Virus record (IMG/VR): IMGVR_UViG_3300030085_002066
Location: 1-28,509 of that record
DNA: 28,509 bases
Reading direction: 5' to 3' (one strand)
Source of the DNA: a virus
Below are positions 1 through 7,972 of this stretch, piece by piece. The translations under genes were made by a program, and so were the position numbers. Position 1 is the stretch's first letter. Every line of letters starts with the position of its first letter. The notes under the pieces are model-generated. The model was given only the letters and a program-made list of their open reading frames with translations. It had not been told where the DNA came from and did no database searches.

Positions 1-357
1 GGCGTTACAAGCGGCTCTAAGCCGCTTCCTCTTGAGTCTCAACTCGAAGGAAGAATGTTGCCTGGTGCCAGTGGTGATCAGTTCTACTACCGTGGATTCG
101 CGTTACAAAAAGCACCTCTAGGCAATGGCAATTGGCTTGGTGATCTAAGTGGATTGACGTTTACGGATATCACTGCACAAGAGTCATTCCTACTGCCAGG
201 AACTGAGGTTGAATTTAAGTTTGGCAATGACCCTGATATGTTTGCAACTGTGCAACGTTCTAGCGGTCAATTTGGTGGTGATGGTATCGACGAAATTTTG
301 TATCCGGCACTTGGCGGCGTAGAGATACAACTGACGGCTTCAGAGGTTATCTCCTGA
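1..357 (+). CDS. Virion connector/neck-region protein, probably 5'-partial
   Basis: The frame is open from base 1, so the gene probably begins before the window. An ATG at 55 with a purine-rich GAAGGAAGA just before it is an alternative start giving 100 residues. The upstream codons read naturally as protein (PLPLESQLEGR before the Met), which favours the partial reading. The product is small, rich in Gly, Phe and acidic residues, and has no membrane segment or enzyme motif. I do not recognise the family. Its stop overlaps the start of the next gene (TGATG), and that gene looks like an HK97 gp10-type neck protein. A head-tail adaptor or head-closure role is therefore inferred from position only. 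A 7-bp inverted repeat (AAGCGGC at 9-15, GCCGCTT at 21-27) lies in the 5' part and would be a leader hairpin if the ATG at 55 is the true start. Confidence 0.6.
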   Translation, partial: GVTSGSKPLPLESQLEGRMLPGASGDQFYYRGFALQKAPLGNGNWLGDLSGLTFTDITAQESFLLPGTEVEFKFGNDPDMFATVQRSSGQFGGDGIDEILYPALGGVEIQLTASEVIS

Positions 358-926
358 TGGGATACAGTTTGAAGATGACTGGCTTGACGGAAGTCAAGAG
401 AATGTTGGGCGACTACAAGAAACTTGTTAATGAAACAGTTGATGGATTAAATGGTGACGTTCGATTGCCTATACCAAATATTGGCGTAGATTTAGTAATT
501 ACTGGCCTAGATAAAGCTAAAAAGCCTTTTGATGTATTACAAAAACAAATCAAAAAAGCACATCTTAAAGCTGTCAGGTTGATGGCTGACGAGTTCAGCA
601 AGGCTCTTGATGATGCAATGGAGAGCAATGTATGGGACTGGAATGGCGACAAAAGAGATATCATTGACACTGGTGAACTTAAAAAAAGCAAAAAAGTGAT
701 TGTAGATTCTGATGGCGACATACATATCTTCTATGGAACTGATTATGCTGCTATTGTCCATTATGGCGGATATTTTTACCCTTATGGGAACGAAAATGCC
801 AAGACTTTTTACCCTGGCAGGCCATGGGTGACAGCTTTAATTAAAGGCGGCGGACCTATCGATCAATTTGATTTTGGCAAGATTTACGGAACATTTTTGA
901 TCAGTGAGTTAAATACTATGATTTGA
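357..926 (+). CDS. HK97 gp10-like neck / tail-completion protein
   Basis: A 189-residue soluble protein whose ATG overlaps the stop of the upstream gene (TGATG), indicating translational coupling. The middle and C-terminal part resembles the HK97 gp10-like group of head-tail joining proteins. It has a DTGELKKS motif near residue 105, like the DTGxLxxS of that family, then an IHIFYGTDYAAIVHYGG block matching the usual Y-A-x-x-V-H-x-G signature, then a PGRPWV segment near the C-terminus like the family's GRPW/F ending. The N-terminal ~50 residues are an extra segment not needed for this fold. In siphophages such proteins sit between head-closure and tail-terminator genes and help finish the neck. 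The assignment comes from motif resemblance and context, not from a search. Confidence 0.6.
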   Translation: MGYSLKMTGLTEVKRMLGDYKKLVNETVDGLNGDVRLPIPNIGVDLVITGLDKAKKPFDVLQKQIKKAHLKAVRLMADEFSKALDDAMESNVWDWNGDKRDIIDTGELKKSKKVIVDSDGDIHIFYGTDYAAIVHYGGYFYPYGNENAKTFYPGRPWVTALIKGGGPIDQFDFGKIYGTFLISELNTMI

Positions 927-942
927 TAGGTATCCTAGCTCG
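925..942 (+). promoter_or_regulatory. Copy of the late intergenic motif before the tail chaperone gene
   Basis: GATAGGTATCCTAGCTCG matches the motif before the scaffold gene (GATAGGAACACTAGCGCG) at 14 of 18 positions and lies 13 bases before the ATG at 956. This placement favours ATG 956 over the TTG at 923 as the chaperone start. Candidate promoter or leader element; function inferred. Confidence 0.35.
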
Positions 943-955
943 CTTATTTGCGACT

Positions 956-1495
956 ATGGCGAAATTACCGTTTGTTGTTGCACCAAAAATTAAGACCTGT
1001 AAGGTCCGTTTAGGTAATGAAGAGACAGGTGTTATTGAGATTGAAAAACGGGGATACCTGTCAGTAGCTGAGAAAAGCTTTGTTGATAGCGTGTTGCAGC
1101 AAAGTGACGGCGTAACTCAAATTGTGAAATTGGCAAGCACAATTGCGAGGAACCGCAAGATCTCTGTTGAAACCGCTTATACGCAAGTTGTTGCTGCAAT
1201 CAGCGCTGAAAAAAAGACTAAAGCTCAAGAAGAGATTGCTGCTGAATATGCCAGCGAGATTAGCGACATTCAGGCTGGAATGATGGAATCTATGAGTCGC
1301 AAGTCGATTGCCTGTACAACTATTTTAATTCAAACCAGAATCAATCCAGATTGGACGATTGAAGATACGATGACTCTTCAACCAGAACTACTGGCAGAAT
1401 TTAATCGCTTCTATGATTCTGAAGAGGCTAAGGAAGATTTCGAACCGACGGAAGTTGATAGCGAGAAAGAGGCTGCAGAAATTGTGGGAAAGTAA
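956..1495 (+). CDS. Tail assembly chaperone, short form (lambda gpG-like)
   Basis: A 179-residue protein from ATG 956 (a TTG at 923 would add 11 residues but overlaps the previous stop and lacks a ribosome site). It is mostly helical in appearance, rich in Glu, Lys and Ala, with a very acidic C-terminal tail ending in EAAEIVGK. Lambda gpG-type chaperones coat the tape measure during tail assembly and are absent from the finished virion. The strongest evidence is the 3' end: a GGGAAAG slippery heptamer immediately before the stop, followed by a hairpin and a long -1 open frame. This is the G/GT arrangement of siphophages. In those phages the gene normally lies directly before the tape measure. 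Here a terminator-like gene and the tube gene lie between them. Sequence similarity to named G proteins could not be checked. Confidence 0.72.
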   Translation: MAKLPFVVAPKIKTCKVRLGNEETGVIEIEKRGYLSVAEKSFVDSVLQQSDGVTQIVKLASTIARNRKISVETAYTQVVAAISAEKKTKAQEEIAAEYASEISDIQAGMMESMSRKSIACTTILIQTRINPDWTIEDTMTLQPELLAEFNRFYDSEEAKEDFEPTEVDSEKEAAEIVGK

Positions 1496-1517
1496 AGTCT
1501 GGCACATGGAACCAGAC
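1486..1517 (+). promoter_or_regulatory. Programmed -1 ribosomal frameshift site (slippery heptamer plus hairpin)
   Basis: The heptamer GGGAAAG (1486-1492) is read in the zero frame as G GGA AAG and is directly followed by the TAA stop at 1493. It is the same heptamer used by the lambda G/T frameshift. Slipping back one base gives GGG AAA followed by an open frame of 208 codons to 2118. Four bases after the heptamer a perfect 6-bp hairpin can form: GTCTGG (1497-1502) with CCAGAC (1512-1517) and a 9-base loop, at a plausible spacing for stimulating frameshifting. No in-frame ATG lies in the first ~85 codons of the -1 frame, so that stretch needs frameshifting or a rare start to be made. Confidence 0.82.
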
Positions 1518-2118
1518 AGTCCCATTTGACAAGGTTTTCTGGGAATTAAAAGGAGCCTTTCCTGGAGATCAAGAGTTTACAGTAGATAAGTATTATAACT
1601 TACCTTATCAGTATGTTTTAGATGCATATGATCATGCGCTGAAGCAAAAACAAAGAAGGCTTCATGAACATGAGTCTCCTATTGCGTTGCTGACATCATT
1701 AACTGCTAATGTAAACAGAGATAGTAAAAAGCAAAAGAAACCTTACAGGATGAATGACTTCTTCTTGTTTGAGCCTAACGAAGATAGGAATATACCGACT
1801 GGCACATACGGTGCTGCGGCAATGAAGCTTATCGAAATTGATCAGTTTCCGACTTGGGCATTGTTCGTTTACAAAGACTTATCAGCCAGCTCCAATGGCG
1901 CTCCGCCAAGTCTTCTGGCTTTTATTCACAAAGAAGCAATACTTTTAGCTCCTATTGTCAAAGGTGATCTTGTCACAGGCATGTTAATTTGCACAGAAAA
2001 AGCCTACAAGAAGAGACTTGAAATGAAGTCCCCTTGCGGAGAGGTAATCAGTGTAGATATACCTCCCTTAAAAGGTGCTTATGTTGCCATTGAGGATATC
2101 GAGCTAGAACTTAACTAG
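1492..2118 (+). CDS. T part of the frameshifted tail assembly chaperone (lambda gpG-T-like)
   Basis: This -1 frame continues the upstream chaperone after slippage at 1486-1492 and should be made only as a fusion of about 387 residues. The first residues after the shift include WNQTVPFDKVFWELKG, an aromatic-rich segment, then a Tyr-rich helix-like stretch and a more globular C-terminal half. A start at TTG 1687 would discard the well-formed first 65 codons, and the first in-frame ATG is near 1750, so independent translation is unlikely. In lambda the T domain recruits tail tube protein to the chaperone-coated tape measure. The stop at 2116-2118 overlaps the 3' end of the convergent HNH gene by 8 bases, which suggests the HNH gene was inserted tightly at this boundary. 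Confidence 0.7.
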   Translation, partial: VKSGTWNQTVPFDKVFWELKGAFPGDQEFTVDKYYNLPYQYVLDAYDHALKQKQRRLHEHESPIALLTSLTANVNRDSKKQKKPYRMNDFFLFEPNEDRNIPTGTYGAAAMKLIEIDQFPTWALFVYKDLSASSNGAPPSLLAFIHKEAILLAPIVKGDLVTGMLICTEKAYKKRLEMKSPCGEVISVDIPPLKGAYVAIEDIELELN

Positions 2119-2521
2119 CTTTGTAAAACTCATGGCAATCGTAAACATCTCCTGATTTAGGCATGTTTGCCTGATTGGATTCAATCCATGCGCGAATTCG
2201 ATACTCCCGTTCGATGGAGTAAAACTCTTGTCGTCCAAACCACTCTACCCAGTTTTCTGATCCTTTTGAGTGATTACAACGTTTGCAGGCTGGAATACAA
2301 TTGCTTGTGCGGTCTTCTCCTCCTTTTGCTTTTGGCCTAACGTGATCTAGCGTTAATGATGCGTCATCAATTGGTGGGGTGTCGCAATATGCACAGCGAT
2401 TTTGCCAGGCGTCTTTGATTGACTGACGCCAAAGCTGCTTAGCTTCTCTTCTTGTCATTGCCTCAAGGTGAAAAAGGTAGTCGTGGATCCTCTGCCGGAC
2501 CGTTATTCCTTTTGCACTCAT
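2111..2521 (-). CDS. HNH endonuclease, free-standing, likely homing-type
   Basis: A 136-residue protein on the opposite strand to the rest of the tail operon. The HNH core is clear: a CAYC zinc pair (C43, C46), the LDHVRPKAKGG segment with catalytic-type His60, Asn74, then CKRC (C79, C82) followed by NHSKG. These form a beta-beta-alpha metal fold that cuts DNA with a divalent metal, braced by a four-cysteine zinc site. The N-terminal ~40 residues are basic and helical and may bind DNA. Its stop overlaps the stop of the chaperone T frame, and its start lies about 120 bases before the probable start of the next tail gene. The placement resembles mobile free-standing HNH genes lodged between conserved phage genes. 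A role in DNA packaging, known for HNH proteins next to terminase, is less likely because no terminase is nearby. Confidence 0.88.
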   Translation of the reverse strand: MSAKGITVRQRIHDYLFHLEAMTRREAKQLWRQSIKDAWQNRCAYCDTPPIDDASLTLDHVRPKAKGGEDRTSNCIPACKRCNHSKGSENWVEWFGRQEFYSIEREYRIRAWIESNQANMPKSGDVYDCHEFYKAS

Positions 2522-2644
2522 TGAGTCAATATTGTGACATTACCGCGAAAGAATGGAGCAAGTGGGCTTCTCATAAGCGCTTTAGCGGCTGTCGTGTTTA
2601 TAGTTCCACACATGGGCAGACTAAAACACGGATTTTTAGGTCGA

Positions 2645-3106
2645 ATGGCACAAACTTTTGCCAGTACACCAGTAACTATATACAACGTTCTTGCAAACGA
2701 TAGTACTTTCTCCAATCTGTTAGGTACATATACTTTTAGTGGAGGGAGTACAACAGATTCAATTGCAATATTAACTCCAGGAGAAAAGCTTCCGCGTTTA
2801 GAGTCACAGGTTGGGCTTGAGTGTATTATTCATGACGCAGGTGATATCAAAAGAATTGATTATGTGAATGATGATTCTGAGCTGTTAACGACTTGGAAGA
2901 TATTTTTGATAAGTTGGGATGGATCAACTGGCAGCGATCTAAACGCCGCTGCAAAGCGTGCTTGTCACCTATTCTATGGAAGTACATCTATTGAAACGCT
3001 GTCGGTCTCACAGGGCCTTGGAGCGCGTGTACAGACGATGATTATGATTCCAGAGAATGGTGGATTACATCAAGACGCTGTTGATATCTTGGACTCCTTG
3101 CCATAG
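2645..3106 (+). CDS. Putative tail terminator / tail completion protein
   Basis: I chose ATG 2645 (153 residues; MAQTFASTPVTIYNVLANDS...), which follows TTTTTAGGTCGA, a weak ribosome site. The frame is open back to a GTG at 2534, but the added ~37 residues are a hydrophobic stretch in the strip between this gene and the HNH gene and do not resemble a virion protein. The ~150-residue size, the alternating beta/helix look and the segment TTWKIFLISWDG followed by a helix and a C-terminal strand resemble siphophage tail terminators (lambda gpU type), which cap the tube and join it to the head. Position directly before the tube gene also fits that role. No diagnostic motif is present, so the call is moderate. 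Confidence 0.5.
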   Translation: MAQTFASTPVTIYNVLANDSTFSNLLGTYTFSGGSTTDSIAILTPGEKLPRLESQVGLECIIHDAGDIKRIDYVNDDSELLTTWKIFLISWDGSTGSDLNAAAKRACHLFYGSTSIETLSVSQGLGARVQTMIMIPENGGLHQDAVDILDSLP

Positions 3107-3132
3107 GGCTAATTAATAGAATACCAGACATG

Positions 3133-3201
3133 TAGGAACACTAGCTCAGTGGGGTGAATCCCCCATATTTGCTCAGTTTTCAGCATTCTGGAAATTCACC
3201 C
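3133..3201 (+). promoter_or_regulatory. Leader of the tail tube gene: late motif, hairpin and start-site pairing
   Basis: TAGGAACACTAGC (3133-3145) is identical to the element at 15158-15170 before the scaffold gene. It is followed by a hairpin GGGG/CCCC near 3151-3164 containing GTGAAT, similar to the GTGAT-loop hairpins before the scaffold and capsid genes. GGGTGAAT (3152-3159) is also perfectly complementary to ATTCACCC (3194-3201), which abuts the ATG at 3202, so two mutually exclusive foldings are possible. No Shine-Dalgarno sequence is visible. The regulatory role is inferred. Confidence 0.45.
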
Positions 3202-3849
3202 ATGGCTAATTATTCAGCAGCCTTTGGCTATAAGTTCTACTTGTTGCCTGTTCATTCTGATGAGGTCGATCTGACCTTCTCTGGAATTACGACTGGTACT
3301 GGTTTGAGCGGTGCCTCTACCGGCTTTTTAAAAACTGACAGCAGCTCTGCTGGCGATGAAGGCAATCTTGCCGCTGACAACGACACTGTTTCTTACGACA
3401 GCTCGACTGGTATTTTTACCATCGAAAGTCAGGCTTATGCAATGGATGGCACGACCGCCACTGACAAGCCTTTGAAAATGATTGGGTTGACTAACGCTTC
3501 TTTGGAAACTGACACTTCCAGTGAAGACGTGATCACCTACGATCGCACCACCAAGGGTTACAACACCAACATTGCAACCACCAAGTCCTTCTCCATCTCT
3601 CTGGAAGGCGTGGCTGACTTTAAGAGTGCTGCTTATCAGGTGCTGCGCCTGACTGAAGCCAACGCTGTTAACAACAGCCTGCGCGTTAAGTTCGCTCGTG
3701 TTGGCCCTACCGGCACTGACGAGACTATTTACGGCTATGGCACCCTTGAGGGCTATTCTGAGTCGATCGAGGCTGGCTCCGTGGTGTCCTACAGCGCAAC
3801 CCTGAACGGCTACGGTCCTTACATCCTGGACGTTGACGCTAACGCTTGA
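3202..3849 (+). CDS. Major tail tube protein (putative)
   Basis: A 215-residue protein from ATG 3202 (MANYSAAFGYKFYLLPV...). An upstream ATG at 3154 would place the start inside the leader hairpin and is rejected. The sequence is beta-rich with many Ser, Thr, Gly and Asp and no Cys, as expected for a tube subunit. The central ITYDRTTKGYNTNIATTKSF and C-terminal YGTLEGYSESIEAGSVVSYS resemble strands of siphophage tube proteins. Codon use shifts sharply toward C-ending and CTG/CGC codons in the second half, matching the capsid gene and unlike the AT-richer neighbours, which points to very high expression. A strong terminator follows, and the tape measure gene is next, as is usual for tube genes. 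The call rests on context, composition and codon bias more than on a named motif. Confidence 0.68.
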   Translation: MANYSAAFGYKFYLLPVHSDEVDLTFSGITTGTGLSGASTGFLKTDSSSAGDEGNLAADNDTVSYDSSTGIFTIESQAYAMDGTTATDKPLKMIGLTNASLETDTSSEDVITYDRTTKGYNTNIATTKSFSISLEGVADFKSAAYQVLRLTEANAVNNSLRVKFARVGPTGTDETIYGYGTLEGYSESIEAGSVVSYSATLNGYGPYILDVDANA

Positions 3850-3867
3850 TAACAATCTAAATAGCTC

Positions 3868-3894
3868 AAAAGCCCCGCTACGGCGGGGTTTTTT
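3868..3894 (+). terminator. Rho-independent terminator after the tail tube gene
   Basis: Perfect GC stem CCCCGC (3873-3878) with GCGGGG (3883-3888), a TACG tetraloop, A-tract before the stem and six T after it. It would insulate the tube transcript from the long tape measure gene. Confidence 0.9.
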
Positions 3895-3908
3895 CTTGGC
3901 AGACTAAT

Positions 3909-3918
3909 TTAGTCTAAT
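3909..3918 (+). promoter_or_regulatory. TAGTCTAAT element before the tape measure gene
   Basis: TAGTCTA (3910-3916) recurs before three fibre genes (13145, 19260, 20683). Here it runs into TCTAAT, like the TCTAAT at 17090-17095, and lies 9 bases before the ATG just downstream of a strong terminator. It is a candidate -10 element or leader motif restarting transcription. Confidence 0.35.
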
Positions 3919-3926
3919 TATGGTCG

Positions 3927-6900
3927 ATGGCTGAACAGAGCTTCGGTATTGAGTTAAGAGCTGGTGCCGATGTCTCAGAGTTCAGGAGAGAATTAAAGGC
4001 AGCGCAAGGCGATGTAGAAGCGCTTGCCAAGGTTATTGATAAATTCAAGCGTCAAGCAGGTGATGTTGCCACAGGTCAAAGAGCGCTGATTACCTTAGAA
4101 GGTAAGGATGCAGCCAGCGGCACCATCGGGGTCGTTACGGATAAATTAAATAAGTATGGTAAAGAAGCCAGGGAAACGATTAGTCAGTTAAACAAGTTAA
4201 CTGGTGCTGAAAAACGCTCAGCAATGGGCTTAGCACAGAAGCTATCGTTTTTAAAACAGGCACAAAGTAGAGTCGAAAAGACAAGTAGAAGTTATAGGAC
4301 TTTAGAAAAGGGCATCAGAGCGTACACTGCTGCGATCAGGCAAAACAATGGTGTACAGAAGGGGTCTATTGCTGATCTAACTGAGCAAGCAAACAAACTG
4401 CAAAAACTTAGTGAGTTATACACGCTTGGTTCAGCTCAACAAATCCAATACGCAAACGCTGCAAGGAAGATACGGGATGAAATTAAGGGAACTACAAGTC
4501 CGTTAAGCAAGTTTTTTGGCGTCCTTAATCGTATTGCAACTGTACAAGCTGGCTTTACTGCATTTGCTGCGATTATCGGTTCATTCACTGGCTCACTGAA
4601 CAAGTTCGTTGGTCAGCAAAAGGCGCTTGAAGGTTTTGAGCTGGCATTGAAAAATGTTGGTCTGTCTACGGCAGAAGTTAATGAGCGTTTAGCAGATGCA
4701 GCAAAGATTTCTGCAGAACTTGGTGCGCCGTTAGAGCAGGTCGAGAAGTCATTTAAGCGGATGGTTCCTGCATTAGAAGCTGTAGGTGTAAACGCTGACG
4801 ATAGTGGTAAATTCTTGGAAGGAATTGCAGCACGGACGCAGACGTTAGGTCTTAACACAGAGCAGACCGGTCGCTTCATGGAAGCGTTCGCTCAGGTGCT
4901 GTCCAAAGGCAAGCTGCAGTCAGAGGAACTTAATCAGCAAATTTCTGAACTTGACGGTGCCTTCAGGGGGCAACTTGCTAAGTCTCTTGGTGTTACGACG
5001 CAACAGCTGGAGGATATGATTAAAAATGGCGAGATCACCTCAAAAGTTTTCGTCAAAGCATTTAATGATATGGCGAATGGCGCAGATGCTCTGCGTGAAA
5101 GAATTGCATCAGGTAATGCAACGATTCAACAGTTACAAAACCTGATTGATTTAATTGATACGCAAAATATCAGGCGTATTGGTAAGGCGATTGAGCCTGG
5201 TATAAAGGCTTTTTTAGAGATTCAAGTTGTTGTCGCTGAATTTATTGAAACTGTTAGTAAGTCACAAGTCGGTCAATTCCTGGCGACAATATTTAATGAA
5301 GTTGCAAAAGGTGCCAGAGATTTTGTAAAAGCTGTTACAGAAGTAAGCAAGATAATCGTTGCATTGCTAGAACCAATTGCAGGAATTACTAAGCTTTTCG
5401 GTGGGTTGATTAGAGCTGTCACAATAGCAACTCTGGCTTTTGTGAGTTTCAAGGCAAGCCTTGCCATCAAAGGACTCTTGGTAACTGTTGCTGGAAGCAT
5501 GACGCTTGTAAGTACTGCTGCTACTAAGTTGTCTACAGCGCTTGCTCTTGTACAAGCTGTTGGGATTGGTAAGACACTTTTATTGTTGAAGGGAGCTTTA
5601 TTAAAGCTTGTGCCTTTGATTGCGGCATTTGCGATTAAATTTGCACCAATTGTGGCAGTGCTTGCATTAGCTAAAGTCGGAATGGATCAATTTGCCAAGA
5701 CCACGAAAAAGGTAAACAAGCCTGCAAATGATTTTAAAGAGGGTTTACAGGGTATAATTGAGGAATTAGAGCAGATTCCTGACAAGGCTAAAAAAGCAGC
5801 AGATCAATTAAACAAATTACCGGGTGGCGAAGGCGGAAAAAAAGGAAAACCTGTTGACGCCACTACTTTTCGTGGTGGTAGTGGTCAAGAGGGTGTCAAT
5901 GAATTTATTCGAGTAACTAAATTGACCAATGAAGCCGCAAAAGGAATATCTAAAGTCAAGGAGGAATTAATCAGAGTTGGTGTTTTGTCTAAAGAGGGTG
6001 GTGCAATAGCTGTTGGTGCTTTTGAAGCGACTGACAATGCAATTGCTACCAGTAGAGGGTCACTGCAAAAACTTGTAGTCCAGTTAAACGAAACTATAAA
6101 AGCTGAAGAAGATTACGCGAAAACTATTGATACATCTACAAATGCTGGTAAAGATGCACTGGAGAAATCTAAAGCACTTACGTCTGGCCTGAAGGAACAA
6201 GTAACAGGCTACAAAATGGTATTAGGTCAAGTAGAAAAAGAGACGATTTTAAGATCTGAATCAGGCGAAATTGTACGCAAGATGGCTAAAAATATGGGCG
6301 AGTTGAACGATCAATTAAAGGAAGAGGGCAAGATAAGAGATTTAGCGGAAATGCGGCTCGAAACCAGATTCATGAAAGAGTTTGGTGACAGCATGGAAGA
6401 AGCGTCGAGTAAAGCAATCATATTAGCAGCAGCAAGACAAAAGCTTGCAGAACAAAACCTGAAGGATTTAAATGCACAATTAGCAAGAACTAGAGAGGAG
6501 GGTCCAGGCGAAGACAAGGGTGCTGACAGAGATGCAAGAATTAAAGCATTAACGGCACTGCAAATTGAAGCACAGAAAAAAGTCAAAGAGGCTAGCAATG
6601 CTACAAATGAAGCTATTCAGGCTGATCTGCGATTAACACTAGATGCTATTAACGCTACTGCTGATGGCTTTCAAAAACTTGCAACAACAATCAGTAACAC
6701 GTCAAGTAAACTTGCCAGCTCGACGACAGGCGCACTTAGTGACTTTAGAAGCTTATTAGATGTTGTTGTTGAAGCTGAAAAACGAGGTAAAAGCCCACAG
6801 CAGCAACGAAATATTGAAGACAAACGCCTCAAGATGTTGGCGAGAATAAATAAAATCGAAGATCTTATCGCAAGATCTAGGCTCACTACTGAATTCAGGG

Positions 6901-7970
6901 TTGCACAGCTACAAAACCAGCAGCTGCAATCAAGATTAAGACTTGAACGAGTGATGGCACAGGAACGTGGAGACACTGCTGCTGTACGAGAAATAGATCA
7001 GCAACTCGCTCAAAGCAAATTAATTGGAGCAGAACAGGAGAAGATCTTTAAACTCGAAACGCAAAGGCTTAATATTCAAAAACGCCTCAAGGATCAGATG
7101 TTATTGCAACAGGCAGTAGAAAAAGGAATGTTCAAACGATTTAAGAATCGAAATGTACAAGAACAAAAAATCAGAAAAGAACTTGGCTTGCAAAAAACAG
7201 ACTTAAAAGATATGCAAAACATATTGGGCAATATTGAAAACAAAGGAGCAGTTGAGGTCTTTAAGTTAGATAAGGTTGCTATCAAGGCCGCAGAAACAGG
7301 ACTCAAAAAACAGGGAGAGGCTGCTAAAAAGATGTCAGATAGGTTTAAGGAAATCCAAAAAACAAATGAGAAATTAGTTGGCACAGGGGCGGTTTTGAAA
7401 GACGCTTATAATGGTGTCGCAAGTCAGCTTACCGGCGTCAACACGGAAGCTAGAAAGTTTTCGGACAGCATGAGAGACACTCTCGGCTACATAAGGTCAA
7501 TGGTTTCTGCTTTAAGTGGTCAGACCTCAGCAAGATTTATGGGTGGTCCTGTTGAAGCTGGTCAAACATATCGAGTTAATGACGCTGGCCTCGGTCGTGA
7601 AGCATTTATGAATAAATTTGGCGATGTTAAAATGCTGCCTGCGGCTTCCAACATGAATTGGACTGCACCATCCAGCGGTACAATTATTCCAGCAAAAGTT
7701 GTTAAGGCGATGCAAAAAAATGCCGACATTAATGCAAATATTTCTGCAAAACAAACTCGACAATCGCCTAATATGTCTAACATCGCATCCTCTGCTGCAA
7801 GTGGTGTTTCTGGCAGCCTAGCTAAGCAACTAGGCTCTGCGGTGTCTGGATCTACGTCAAACCGTATCACCAACAACGTAACGATCCAAAGTCAAAGCCC
7901 TGTCAATGACGCCTCTGATTTGATGACCAATGTGGCTCGCATGCGCCTTCGTAACAGCCGGAGGTTCTGA
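3927..7970 (+). CDS. Tail tape measure protein
   Basis: A 1347-residue protein, the largest in the window and following the tube gene. The N-terminal ~200 residues are long Lys/Gln-rich helices. Residues ~230-410 match the conserved tape-measure N-terminal domain, including GFELALKNVGLSTAEVN, the KSFKRMVPALEAVG stretch, and QSEELNQQISELDGAFRGQL. Hydrophobic segments lie around residues 480-600, as in tape measures that enter the cell envelope during DNA ejection, and long coiled-coil stretches follow (~680-1150). The C-terminus has an ARFMGGPVEAGQTYRVNDAG segment like the Gly-rich ending common in this family. It sets tail length, and at about 1.5 angstrom per residue it predicts a tail near 200 nm. 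An in-frame ATG is absent upstream; the codons at 3920 and 3927 are in different frames. Confidence 0.93.
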   Translation: MAEQSFGIELRAGADVSEFRRELKAAQGDVEALAKVIDKFKRQAGDVATGQRALITLEGKDAASGTIGVVTDKLNKYGKEARETISQLNKLTGAEKRSAMGLAQKLSFLKQAQSRVEKTSRSYRTLEKGIRAYTAAIRQNNGVQKGSIADLTEQANKLQKLSELYTLGSAQQIQYANAARKIRDEIKGTTSPLSKFFGVLNRIATVQAGFTAFAAIIGSFTGSLNKFVGQQKALEGFELALKNVGLSTAEVNERLADAAKISAELGAPLEQVEKSFKRMVPALEAVGVNADDSGKFLEGIAARTQTLGLNTEQTGRFMEAFAQVLSKGKLQSEELNQQISELDGAFRGQLAKSLGVTTQQLEDMIKNGEITSKVFVKAFNDMANGADALRERIASGNATIQQLQNLIDLIDTQNIRRIGKAIEPGIKAFLEIQVVVAEFIETVSKSQVGQFLATIFNEVAKGARDFVKAVTEVSKIIVALLEPIAGITKLFGGLIRAVTIATLAFVSFKASLAIKGLLVTVAGSMTLVSTAATKLSTALALVQAVGIGKTLLLLKGALLKLVPLIAAFAIKFAPIVAVLALAKVGMDQFAKTTKKVNKPANDFKEGLQGIIEELEQIPDKAKKAADQLNKLPGGEGGKKGKPVDATTFRGGSGQEGVNEFIRVTKLTNEAAKGISKVKEELIRVGVLSKEGGAIAVGAFEATDNAIATSRGSLQKLVVQLNETIKAEEDYAKTIDTSTNAGKDALEKSKALTSGLKEQVTGYKMVLGQVEKETILRSESGEIVRKMAKNMGELNDQLKEEGKIRDLAEMRLETRFMKEFGDSMEEASSKAIILAAARQKLAEQNLKDLNAQLARTREEGPGEDKGADRDARIKALTALQIEAQKKVKEASNATNEAIQADLRLTLDAINATADGFQKLATTISNTSSKLASSTTGALSDFRSLLDVVVEAEKRGKSPQQQRNIEDKRLKMLARINKIEDLIARSRLTTEFRVAQLQNQQLQSRLRLERVMAQERGDTAAVREIDQQLAQSKLIGAEQEKIFKLETQRLNIQKRLKDQMLLQQAVEKGMFKRFKNRNVQEQKIRKELGLQKTDLKDMQNILGNIENKGAVEVFKLDKVAIKAAETGLKKQGEAAKKMSDRFKEIQKTNEKLVGTGAVLKDAYNGVASQLTGVNTEARKFSDSMRDTLGYIRSMVSALSGQTSARFMGGPVEAGQTYRVNDAGLGREAFMNKFGDVKMLPAASNMNWTAPSSGTIIPAKVVKAMQKNADINANISAKQTRQSPNMSNIASSAASGVSGSLAKQLGSAVSGSTSNRITNNVTIQSQSPVNDASDLMTNVARMRLRNSRRF

Positions 7971-7972
7971 TC

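Noticed and set aside
1687-2118. Independent gene starting at TTG 1687
   Set aside because: The frame is open and protein-like back to the GGGAAAG site, with no start codon or ribosome site, so it is better explained as the frameshifted extension.
2534-2644. N-terminal hydrophobic extension (from GTG 2534) of the putative tail terminator
   Set aside because: A membrane-like leader is not expected for a tail terminator, and ATG 2645 gives the usual size.
3328-3855. Reverse-strand 175-codon open frame within the tube gene
   Set aside because: It is antisense to a codon-biased gene. C- and G-ending codons leave the opposite strand free of stops, so it is a shadow.
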